From an uncultured Clostridia bacterium (GTDB lineage Bacteria > Bacillota > Clostridia > Oscillospirales > Acutalibacteraceae), in the NCBI GenBank assembly GCA_944381295.1, contig CALWKP010000227.1, positions 1 to 5,210 of the forward strand: 5,210 bases of DNA. Direction: 5' to 3'. A program made the position numbers and the translations under genes. This document shows positions 1-5,210 of this stretch, in pieces (the first letter of the stretch is position 1; each line of letters opens with the position of its first letter). A model generated the notes under the pieces. That model was not told the origin of the DNA and did no database searches. It was given only the letters and a program-made list of their open reading frames with translations.

Positions 1-654
1 GGTGGTTGCGGGTATGCCCTGCCTTATGAGCACCGTCGCCGCCTTTCCCGTGGGCGCTGCACGCCCAAAATACAGGTACTTTTCGTTCTTATACCCCACC
101 ATGGAATCCATCGTATTGACTGCTTTATAAAAAAAGCCCAGAATCGGCCCTCCGATTGCCAGATAGAACAATGGCGCCGCAATCCCGTCACTTGCATTCT
201 CCGCTACCGTTTCCACCGCCGCTTTCGCTACTTGTTCTTCCGTAAGCTGTGCCGTATCCCGTCCAACGATCATGGAAACCGCCTGGCGTGCGCCTGGAAG
301 GTCATGCTCCGCCAGCTTTTGGTACACTTTCATGCTCTCTACGCGCAGTGACTTCACCGCCAGAATTTGATAGCACATGATTGCTTCCACAGCCATACCA
401 AGCCATTGGTTCAGTGTCCAGCAAATCCACAAAATCCCCGCAGGAACAGCTGCTGAAAGCAGACAAACCACGATCACCAGCACTACGCCGCCGACAAATT
501 CTCCTCGGGGACCTTTTCGAAAACAATGCCGCAATATCCGCTCACTCTGGGAGATCAATGCCCCGATCAGACGTACCGGATGCGGCAGCCAATGGGGGTC
601 CCCAAACAGGAGATCCAACAGGAACCCGGCACAAAACGCCAAAAGATGCAGCAT
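1..654 (-). CDS. cbiB: Adenosylcobinamide-phosphate synthase CbiB (3' end outside window)
   Basis: Membrane enzyme that amidates adenosylcobyric acid with (R)-1-amino-2-propanol O-phosphate (or aminopropanol) to give adenosylcobinamide (phosphate). Numbered from the upstream in-frame ATG at 663, the visible protein has an N-terminal hydrophobic segment leading into DLLFGDPHWLPHPVRLIG (17-34), a second hydrophobic stretch (about 57-88), DLPGARQAVSMIVGRDT (121-137), AAVETVAENASDGIAAPLFY (148-167) and YKAVNTMDSMVGYKNEKY (179-196), all family hallmarks. Full CbiB is about 310-320 residues, so roughly 100 C-terminal residues lie beyond position 1. I prefer the ATG at 654 because AAAGGA (663-668) sits 8 nt before it. 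The ATG at 663 overlaps the preceding stop as ATGA but has no well-spaced Shine-Dalgarno site. It is last in the visible cob operon, directly after the CobU-like gene. Oddity: the final 18 codons (1-54) do not resemble the expected ARLDDxxNxxPARL segment, although the frame stays open. Function is confident; the extreme end is not. Confidence 0.93.
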   Translation of the reverse strand, partial: MLHLLAFCAGFLLDLLFGDPHWLPHPVRLIGALISQSERILRHCFRKGPRGEFVGGVVLVIVVCLLSAAVPAGILWICWTLNQWLGMAVEAIMCYQILAVKSLRVESMKVYQKLAEHDLPGARQAVSMIVGRDTAQLTEEQVAKAAVETVAENASDGIAAPLFYLAIGGPILGFFYKAVNTMDSMVGYKNEKYLYFGRAAPTGKAATVLIRQGIPATT

Positions 655-659
655 ACCGT

Positions 660-1046
660 TCATCCTTTCAGTCTTACCGGAATCCCGCATACGATCCGGT
701 CCACACATTCTGCCCGCTGTGCCAAAAAACAGCAGACACGTCCCACCGCTTCACGCCAATCGCGTTCTTCTTTCTCCCATGGCACAATCCCGCATCCAAT
801 CTCGTCGCACAAAATCACGACTTCCGGATTTTGGAAAAGTATGGTTTCCGCCCATCGCAGAAGCTCTGTCTGGTCCGCGCCGTCAGCCATCATCCGCCGG
901 AGCAGCAGATGCAGGTGATTCAGCACCTGAACTCTTTCCGCCTCTTGCGGAGTACAATCCGCACCGTCCGCCACGGATGCTTCCGGAATCTTTTCCAAAA
1001 CTACTGCAAGCTTTCCCTGCGCTCTTCCTCCAATCACTAATTTCAC
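660..1046 (-). CDS. Short CobU-like protein (truncated adenosylcobinamide kinase/guanylyltransferase paralogue)
   Basis: A 128-residue protein related to CobU (normally about 180 aa), which carries out the AdoCbi kinase and AdoCbi-P guanylyltransferase steps. The N-terminus has a P-loop-like GGRAQGKL (6-13) with the usual final Ser/Thr replaced by Leu. The C-terminal half has VVILCDEIGCGIVP, matching the CobU VSNEVGxGIVP motif, then a region ending RIVCGIPVRLKG that matches the family tail. The central part that carries the guanylylated histidine (HRxxRP region) is missing, so about 50 residues are deleted relative to CobU. It starts at GTG 1046, overlapping the cobS stop by 4 nt (GTGA), with AGGGGG 7 nt upstream. 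Short CobU-like genes beside a full cobU occur in Clostridia as I recall. Whether this one is a catalytic, regulatory or partner subunit cannot be read from sequence. It is intact, with no internal stop, and its place in the operon argues for a retained function. Confidence 0.8.
   Translation of the reverse strand: MKLVIGGRAQGKLAVVLEKIPEASVADGADCTPQEAERVQVLNHLHLLLRRMMADGADQTELLRWAETILFQNPEVVILCDEIGCGIVPWEKEERDWREAVGRVCCFLAQRAECVDRIVCGIPVRLKG
663..668 (-). promoter_or_regulatory. Ribosome binding site of cbiB
   Basis: AAAGGA on the minus strand, 8 nt before the ATG at 654. It favours that start over the ATG at 663, which directly abuts the motif. The site is embedded in the last codons of the upstream CobU-like gene, implying translational coupling. 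Confidence 0.55.
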
Positions 1047-1822
1047 AGTAATACCCCCTGAATCTTTTGCAGCAGGACAACAGCCAGCAGCATTGAAATT
1101 TCACAGACCTGCAAAAAATAGCCGGCTAAATCGCCGGTAATCCCGCCAAACTGGCGCATAGACATCACCCGGTAATACAAAAAGGAAAGTCCCGCTGCCA
1201 CAAGTGCTCCCGCCCCCAGGACCGGGCTGCTCCACAACATCCCCGCTGTGCAGATCACCCAAAAGAATACCGCTGTTCCCCGGACCGCACGTTTCTGGGC
1301 AGCATCCGAAAAAGTGGCGGCCAAGCCGCTGTTTTTTGCACAGGGAAAACCGGCGATAGAAAAAGCGCTCAGGCTGCGGGAAAGCACAAATCCGGCGGAC
1401 AGCACCCCCAATGTGCTCCAGGAACGCTCTACCTCGGACCACAATCCGAATTGCAGGAGCAGATATACCACGCAGCTAATCACCGCAAACGCCCCGGTAT
1501 GAGAATCCTTCAAAATTTCCAATTTTCTTTCCCGTGTCTGATGGGATGCAAGGGCATCGGCAGTATCACACAAGCCGTCCAGGTGAATCCCGCCGTTGAC
1601 CGCGATAGGCAGCAGCACTGCAAGGACAGCAAAGAGCACATGTCCCACAGACAACATAGAACAACCCCAGGAAAGCAACCATAAACCGCCGCCTGTCACA
1701 ACGCCTACCAATGGAAAAAAGCACAGCGCATAACGCATGTTTTCCTGATTCCAATCTACTCGGGGCATCGGAATGGAAGAATACATAGAAAATGCAATTG
1801 CCAGCGACCGGAACCACTTCAT
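1043..1822 (-). CDS. cobS: Adenosylcobinamide-GDP ribazoletransferase (cobalamin synthase) CobS
   Basis: Integral membrane enzyme that joins AdoCbi-GDP to alpha-ribazole (phosphate) to make adenosylcobalamin (phosphate), the last assembly step. The 259 residues match the usual length of about 250. Seen in order: N-terminal FRSLAIAFSMYSSIPMPRVDW (4-24), a hydrophobic pair (about 32-76), the family signature GGIHLDGLCDTADAL (77-91) with acidic residues expected to bind Mg2+, RKLEILKDSHTGAFAV (99-114), further hydrophobic segments (about 115-128, 138-160, 182-215) and C-terminal GGITGDLAGYFLQVCEISML (226-245). An in-frame extension upstream to about 1900 is rejected: it would run deep into cobU, and the ATG at 1822 has AAGGGGG 7 nt ahead. 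The start overlaps the cobU stop as ATGA and the stop overlaps the next gene as GTGA. The signature has Cys where many homologues have Ala (GLCDTAD instead of GLADTAD). Confidence 0.97.
   Translation of the reverse strand: MKWFRSLAIAFSMYSSIPMPRVDWNQENMRYALCFFPLVGVVTGGGLWLLSWGCSMLSVGHVLFAVLAVLLPIAVNGGIHLDGLCDTADALASHQTRERKLEILKDSHTGAFAVISCVVYLLLQFGLWSEVERSWSTLGVLSAGFVLSRSLSAFSIAGFPCAKNSGLAATFSDAAQKRAVRGTAVFFWVICTAGMLWSSPVLGAGALVAAGLSFLYYRVMSMRQFGGITGDLAGYFLQVCEISMLLAVVLLQKIQGVLL
1054..1059 (-). promoter_or_regulatory. Ribosome binding site of the short CobU-like gene
   Basis: AGGGGG, 7 nt before the GTG at 1046, lying inside the last codons of cobS (Gln-Gly-Val-Leu-Leu-stop). It supports the GTG start and coupling to cobS translation. 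Confidence 0.7.
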
Positions 1823-2352
1823 AGAGTTACCCCCTTGACGGCCAATGGAAAAGTACAGACTACTTCGGTAACAGATTGGGCTTTCCGGGCGATCCCGCAA
1901 TTGATCGCCGACAAGTTCGCCAGATATTCCATGGTGGACGATTCATACGGAACACCATCCAGATCGATCTGATTGGACACAATCACGAGATTTTCCACCT
2001 TTTTCTGCAAAATATCGATCCCATATAAAATTTCTTCCACTGCATGGGCACCTGCTCCGTCTGCTTCATACATTTCATTGGCAAGCAGATTCGACATACA
2101 TTCCAGCAACAGAGTACTGCCTGGCGGGACTTCGCATGTTTTGAGTGACAGATAACATTCAATTGTAGAGAAACCTTTTCCGGCCCGTGCTTGCCGATGT
2201 TTTGCGATACGCGCTTCGGCTTCTTGCCCCCAGGGAAGCATTGCCGCTAAATAATACAGCTCTCCACCGGACTGCGCATGAAGCTTCACAGCCAACTGCT
2301 CTGCATATTCAGATTTTCCGCTCGCTGCGCCGCCAATCACCAACGCCAGCAT
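1819..2352 (-). CDS. cobU: Adenosylcobinamide kinase / adenosylcobinamide-phosphate guanylyltransferase CobU
   Basis: Cytosolic bifunctional enzyme of nucleotide-loop assembly: it phosphorylates adenosylcobinamide and then transfers GMP to form AdoCbi-GDP, the CobS substrate. The 177 residues match the usual size of about 180. The P-loop GGAASGKS is at 7-14. The RIAKHRQAR segment (48-56) corresponds to the family RIxxHRxxRP region, with His52 the likely guanylylated histidine. LLLECMSNLLANEMYE (81-96) matches the LLDCLTxWLSNL region. VIVSNQIDLDGVPYE (123-137) sits where NEVGxGIVPE is expected, so the acidic residue is Gln and the GxGIVP part has drifted. The C-terminal TFPLAVKG replaces aGiPlxLK. 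The ATG at 2352 has AGGAAG 8 nt ahead; an in-frame extension to about 2439 would overlap cobT and is rejected. It lies 19 nt after cobT and overlaps cobS by 4 nt. Family assignment is firm; whether it alone performs both reactions is open. Confidence 0.93.
   Translation of the reverse strand: MLALVIGGAASGKSEYAEQLAVKLHAQSGGELYYLAAMLPWGQEAEARIAKHRQARAGKGFSTIECYLSLKTCEVPPGSTLLLECMSNLLANEMYEADGAGAHAVEEILYGIDILQKKVENLVIVSNQIDLDGVPYESSTMEYLANLSAINCGIARKAQSVTEVVCTFPLAVKGVTL
1830..1836 (-). promoter_or_regulatory. Ribosome binding site of cobS
   Basis: AAGGGGG, 7 nt before the ATG at 1822. It is embedded in the codons for the last residues of CobU (Lys-Gly-Val-Thr-Leu-stop) and decides the cobS start. 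Confidence 0.75.
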
Positions 2353-2360
2353 ATGGACCA

Positions 2361-2366
2361 CTTCCT
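2361..2366 (-). promoter_or_regulatory. Ribosome binding site of cobU
   Basis: AGGAAG in the short cobT-cobU gap, 8 nt before the ATG at 2352. It selects that start over the more upstream in-frame codons inside cobT. Confidence 0.65.
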
Positions 2367-2371
2367 TTTTC

Positions 2372-3430
2372 TCACACCAACGGCTGATATTCTTCGATTT
2401 GTACTTCCTGGAACGTTCGCATTTCATAATACACGGCATACGCCATATCCAAAAGCGGAAGCGCCGCTACCGCCCCAGTACCTTCTCCCAAGTGCATTTC
2501 AGCACAAATCAACGGTTTCGCGCACAAAGATTCCAACACCATCTTTGCCGCAGGTTCCTTGGACACATGCGATGCCAAAAAATATCCGGCTGCTTCCGGA
2601 CAAATCCTTTTTGCTACCAGAGCTGCGACCGAAGAGATAAAACCATCGATCAGCACAGGAATATGCAGGGCTGCACAACCTAAAAACACGCCTGCCATGC
2701 CTGCAATGTCCAAACCTCCGACCTTGATGAGGGTATCCAAGGCATCTTGAGGGTCCGGACAGTTTACCGCAATCGCTTTTTTGATCGCAGCAATTTTCCT
2801 TTGGAGGCCCTCTGTGGATAATCCCGCTCCTCGTCCGGTCATAGTTTCTACCGATTGGCCCAGTAACACAGATGCTATCGCGCTGCCCGTCGTTGTATTG
2901 CCGATGCCCATTTCTCCTGTTGCAATAATCTGATAGCCATCTTGTTTTAATCCTTCCACAACGGAAATCCCCGCCTCCAGAGCCGCTACCGCTTCCTCTT
3001 TTGTCATGGCAGGACAGCATGTCATATCCCTTGTCCCATATGCGACCTTATAATGACGAAGGCCTTCCCCGGAAACATCCCGCGCTACCCCTACATCCAC
3101 AGGAATCACGTCAGCTCCTGCGACCTTCGCCATCTGGCAAACACTGGTTGCGCCTTTCGTCAGGTTTTCCGTTACGGTTGCAGTCACTTCCTGTCCCGTT
3201 TGAGTGACTCCCTGTGCGACGACACCATTATCCGCACACATGACCACGACGGCACGCTTATCCAGTTTTGCACGCGGTGTTCCGGTAATCCCGGATATCT
3301 GCACGACAACATCTTCCAGCAGACCAAGTCCGCCCAGAGGTTTTCCCAGAGAATTCCACCGCTTTTGGCACTGCTCCATGGCGGATGCATCCAATGGTTT
3401 TATCATCGCTAAAGTTTTTTCCAACGTCAT
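2372..3430 (-). CDS. cobT: Nicotinate-nucleotide--dimethylbenzimidazole phosphoribosyltransferase CobT
   Basis: Transfers phosphoribosyl from nicotinate mononucleotide to the lower-ligand base (typically 5,6-dimethylbenzimidazole), giving alpha-ribazole 5'-phosphate. The 352 residues match the Salmonella enzyme (about 356). Motifs in order: SLGKPLGGLGLLED (27-40, the KPPGSLG region), VMCADNGVVAQGV (63-75), IPVDVGVA (109-116), TGEMGIGNTTTGSAIAS (171-187), GRGAGLS (199-205), VGGLDIAGMAGVFLG (227-241), LIDGFISSVAALVA (250-263), SHVSKEP (277-283) and MHLGEGTGAVAALPLLD (312-328). Glu316 in LGEGTGA aligns with the catalytic Glu317 of the Salmonella enzyme and Glu173 in GEMGIGNTT with its Glu174. 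The start is the ATG at 3430 with AGGAG 8 nt upstream. A GTG at 3439 is in frame but overlaps that motif. It is first in the visible cob cluster, and no promoter or B12 riboswitch is recognisable between it and the mannosidase. Base specificity cannot be read from sequence. Confidence 0.97.
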   Translation of the reverse strand: MTLEKTLAMIKPLDASAMEQCQKRWNSLGKPLGGLGLLEDVVVQISGITGTPRAKLDKRAVVVMCADNGVVAQGVTQTGQEVTATVTENLTKGATSVCQMAKVAGADVIPVDVGVARDVSGEGLRHYKVAYGTRDMTCCPAMTKEEAVAALEAGISVVEGLKQDGYQIIATGEMGIGNTTTGSAIASVLLGQSVETMTGRGAGLSTEGLQRKIAAIKKAIAVNCPDPQDALDTLIKVGGLDIAGMAGVFLGCAALHIPVLIDGFISSVAALVAKRICPEAAGYFLASHVSKEPAAKMVLESLCAKPLICAEMHLGEGTGAVAALPLLDMAYAVYYEMRTFQEVQIEEYQPLV

Positions 3431-3438
3431 ATCGATCA

Positions 3439-3443
3439 CTCCT
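3439..3443 (-). promoter_or_regulatory. Ribosome binding site of cobT
   Basis: AGGAG on the minus strand, 8 nt before the ATG at 3430. It decides for this start over the GTG at 3439, which overlaps the motif itself. Confidence 0.75.
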
Positions 3444-3514
3444 GATTTCCTGGTGGAATCCTGAAAAATTTTGCTTTCTCTTTTCTCTTTACCGGCAGCT
3501 TGGCGGTTTATTGG

Positions 3515-3613
3515 GCACCCGCGGCCCCATTTTTGGACCCTTTCGGGTCCATAACGCCACGGCCGCAGGCCGGGGCGGCACGCGGCTTCGCCGCGTCATG
3601 GGGCCGCGGGTGC
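3515..3613 (-). repeat. 99-nt GC-rich nested inverted repeat (possible structured RNA, terminator-like or REP/MITE-like element)
   Basis: A perfect 16-bp inverted repeat (GCACCCGCGGCCCCAT at 3515-3530 and its complement at 3598-3613) closes a loop holding three further hairpins: 3535-3550 (6-bp stem), 3555-3577 (5+4-bp stem with one A/G mismatch at 3559/3573) and 3580-3596 (7-bp stem). About 76 of 99 nt can pair. On the minus strand, the direction of transcription, the first hairpin has a GAAA (GNRA) loop and the third contains GCGAAGC, a very stable mini-hairpin. The plus-strand loops (TTTC, TTC) are less typical of RNA, so a minus-strand RNA is favoured. It begins 4 nt after the mannosidase stop and ends 84 nt before cobT. 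No U-run follows, so it is not a textbook Rho-independent terminator, though it could end or attenuate mannosidase transcripts. No clear target-site duplication is seen at its ends. Structure is seen directly; the role is inferred. Confidence 0.75.
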
Positions 3614-3617
3614 AAGC

Positions 3618-5210
3618 TCACTTCGACAACACAGCCCGAAGTGTTTTCACCTCAAACCCACGGAACTCCAATACCGCTTTGCTTGTTTCCAAGTCCAGCT
3701 CATGCACAGGATTTTCCAGCATATCACATTCTTTTAAGGAAACCGTTCCAGCAGGCGCCGTAAACTGGCAAACAGTCCTGGCACCACGGCTCTCGTAAAC
3801 CCGGAAAATCAAATCCCCTGAACCATCCTCTGCCGCTTTGACTGTTTCGATTTGAATATTTCCGGCATCCACACCCCAGTACGCAGTATCTGAAACACTT
3901 CCAGAATGCACCGTCACCGGATAATTCAAACCGTATGCGTCATGGACCACTTCACTCTCTAGGAAACTGCCATTCCATACATCAAATGCGTAGGTAAAAG
4001 TATGCTCTCCCTGATCAGAACGGAATTCCGGATGTCCTCCCGCACGGAGCAGTGACAATGACAAGACATCTTCCTTCATCGAAACCCCATACTTACAGTC
4101 GTTCAAAATTGCTGCTCCCTGATTACCGTCACACAACGCTGTGTAAAAATGATTGCATACCTCAAACCGGTCTGCATCGTACTTTCTGGAACGATGTGTT
4201 GGACGCTTCACATAACCAAACTGAATCTGGTTATAAGCTTCGTCCGCATGAATCCCTGTGGCAAAATCCACTTTTAGAAGCTTATGCAATTCCTTCCAAT
4301 CAGCTTTGGCAGTGAATTTCAGAAGATGGGAACCGCTGTCCAGAGTGACCAGCTCTTCAATCGTGGAATTTCCAATTTCCACACCTATTTTCAATCCACA
4401 ACGCAACACAGAAGTTTCCGCAATTGCAATACTGAACTTCTTTCTGCAGTTCCATTCACAGTTCTCCGTCATGGAATCAATATCCCAAGCATCAAATTTT
4501 CTCGGCACATCTCGGTAAATCCGGAATCTATTTCCATATCCATTGATCCGTTGCGCCCCAGTCGTCCGATCGATCAGGGAGATCAGTTCTCCGTTCTGAT
4601 CAAACCTGGCGCAAAGGAATTCATTTTCCAGGATGTATATTCCGTTTTCTTCCCGAACGGATACCGCAGCATCCACCGCCTGTTCTGCCGGAAACAGCGA
4701 CACATGCCCACAGCCCGGAACCCGCACTTTTGCCAGAGCTTTCTTTCCATACACGCAGCACGGAACAGCTTCTCCCCGGTTGGTCACGGCGCCATTCTGG
4801 TATTCTTCCGGCAGTTCCACAACCTCTTCGCGGTTCCAGTTCATGCTGTTGAACAAGGTTACACCGTCTCTGCTGTCCAAAAGGCTTTCCTGGGCATGAT
4901 TGATAAGATTTGCTGTGGAATCTGCAATTTTCTCATAGAATGCTTCTGCTTCCCGGTTCACACGGCCGATGGAACTTCCCGGGAGGATATCATGGAACTG
5001 GTTAAGCAGAGTATTCTTCCACTGTTTTTCCAGTTCCTTGGAAGGATACTCCTGTTTTCCGGCAGCCAACGCCGCAGCGCTCCAAAACTCTGCTTCGTGA
5101 AGCGCGATTTCACTCTTTCTGTTTCCTTTTTTGACCTTTGCCTGCACGGTATACGTCCCGCGGTGGCATTGGAAATACAGTTCTCCTACATAACAATTTT
5201 TGAACTGCCC
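3618..5210 (-). CDS. Alpha-mannosidase, glycoside hydrolase family 38, C-terminal half (5' end outside window)
   Basis: Retaining, metal-dependent exo-alpha-mannosidase that removes alpha-linked mannose from glycans. Only the last 530 residues are visible; whole members of this type are about 900-1050, so the N-terminal barrel with the nucleophile Asp lies beyond 5210. The fragment opens with GELYFQCHRGTYTVQ (9-23) and NRKSEIALHEAE (30-41), then LLNQFHDILPGSSIGRV (68-84), whose His73 matches the zinc-ligand histidine of GH38. The C-terminal beta domains show ILENEFLCARFDQNG (193-207), a DVPRKFDAWDIDSM segment (234-247), QFGYVKRPTHRSR (330-342), ILNDCKYGVSMKED (368-381), LLRAGGHPEFRSDQGEH (387-403) and a terminal FRGFEVKTLR (516-525), as in the MAN2C1/AMS1-like bacterial branch. 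The frame is uninterrupted. No signal peptide can be judged because the start is missing. It is on the same strand as cobT but separated by 187 nt containing the structured element, so it is probably a different transcription unit (glycan utilisation). Confidence 0.95.
   Translation of the reverse strand, partial: GQFKNCYVGELYFQCHRGTYTVQAKVKKGNRKSEIALHEAEFWSAAALAAGKQEYPSKELEKQWKNTLLNQFHDILPGSSIGRVNREAEAFYEKIADSTANLINHAQESLLDSRDGVTLFNSMNWNREEVVELPEEYQNGAVTNRGEAVPCCVYGKKALAKVRVPGCGHVSLFPAEQAVDAAVSVREENGIYILENEFLCARFDQNGELISLIDRTTGAQRINGYGNRFRIYRDVPRKFDAWDIDSMTENCEWNCRKKFSIAIAETSVLRCGLKIGVEIGNSTIEELVTLDSGSHLLKFTAKADWKELHKLLKVDFATGIHADEAYNQIQFGYVKRPTHRSRKYDADRFEVCNHFYTALCDGNQGAAILNDCKYGVSMKEDVLSLSLLRAGGHPEFRSDQGEHTFTYAFDVWNGSFLESEVVHDAYGLNYPVTVHSGSVSDTAYWGVDAGNIQIETVKAAEDGSGDLIFRVYESRGARTVCQFTAPAGTVSLKECDMLENPVHELDLETSKAVLEFRGFEVKTLRAVLSK

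Noticed and set aside
1..54. Frameshift restoring the CbiB motif
   Set aside because: The +1 frame meets a stop within the stretch and the other alternative frame gives no ARLDD or PARL-like sequence, so a single indel does not explain the divergence.
1..66. Group II intron 5' end interrupting cbiB
   Set aside because: The only candidate start on the minus strand reads GTGCA, not the GTGYG consensus, and the bases after it still encode the conserved Arg-Ala-Ala. The remaining 54 nt are too few to identify an intron.
377..1051. Long open plus-strand frames (about 220 codons) antisense to cbiB and the CobU-like gene
   Set aside because: The translations are Pro/Arg/Ser-rich with no recognisable domain, and two different plus frames are open over the same stretch. 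They are shadows of minus-strand genes with clear family motifs.
1823..1900. N-terminal extension of CobS
   Set aside because: It would overlap the cobU coding region in another frame. The ATG at 1822 has a well-spaced AAGGGGG and gives the family N-terminus.
2353..2439. N-terminal extension of CobU
   Set aside because: It would overlap the end of cobT, adds no conserved sequence before the P-loop, and the ATG at 2352 has an AGGAAG at 8 nt.
2499..3020. 173-codon minus-strand frame inside cobT
   Set aside because: It lies out of frame within a complete, motif-rich cobT, and its product is low-complexity (Gly/Arg/Ser/Cys-rich) with no family similarity.
3515..3613. Simple Rho-independent terminator or a tRNA/cloverleaf gene
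   Set aside because: No T-run follows the stem on either strand, so it is not a standard terminator. There are no tRNA hallmarks (no TTCGANNC T-arm, no 7-bp acceptor with NCCA end), and the 16-bp closing stem is far too long.
3431..3617. Cobalamin riboswitch
   Set aside because: No B12-box-like conserved segments are seen, and the palindromic architecture differs from the known fold.

Overview
The window is bacterial and every supported gene lies on the minus strand. It looks like a Clostridia-type Firmicute of medium GC. That placement is an inference from the strong GGAGG-type ribosome binding sites, the tightly overlapping genes and the gene set; no marker gene is present. In transcription order (high to low coordinate) it holds the C-terminal half of a family GH38 alpha-mannosidase (5210 to 3618), a short GC-rich intergenic region, and a five-gene cobalamin lower-ligand and nucleotide-loop cluster: cobT, cobU, cobS, a short CobU-like gene, and cbiB, which runs off the left edge.

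The cobalamin genes form one compact unit. There are 19 nt between cobT and cobU. cobU/cobS and cobS/cobU-like overlap by 4 nt (ATGA, GTGA). The cobU-like stop lies next to the cbiB start. CbiB attaches the aminopropanol arm to adenosylcobyric acid. CobU phosphorylates and guanylylates the product to AdoCbi-GDP. CobT activates the lower-ligand base to alpha-ribazole phosphate. CobS joins the two halves at the membrane. No B12 riboswitch or clear promoter is visible upstream of cobT within the window.

Three things stand out. (1) A 99-nt element at 3515-3613, between the mannosidase stop and cobT, has a perfect 16-bp closing stem enclosing three hairpins. On the transcribed strand one loop is GAAA (a GNRA type) and another gives the very stable GCGAAGC mini-hairpin. 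(2) The cluster has two CobU-family genes with complementary motif losses. The full-length one keeps the P-loop and guanylyl-histidine region but has drifted in the usual NEVGxGIVP region. The 128-aa one keeps DEIGxGIVP and the CGIP tail but lacks the histidine region and the P-loop Ser/Thr. (3) CbiB is clearly conserved for about 200 residues and then abruptly loses family similarity over the last 54 nt at the window edge, next to a 6-bp inverted repeat. The mannosidase has no evident functional link to the cobalamin genes.
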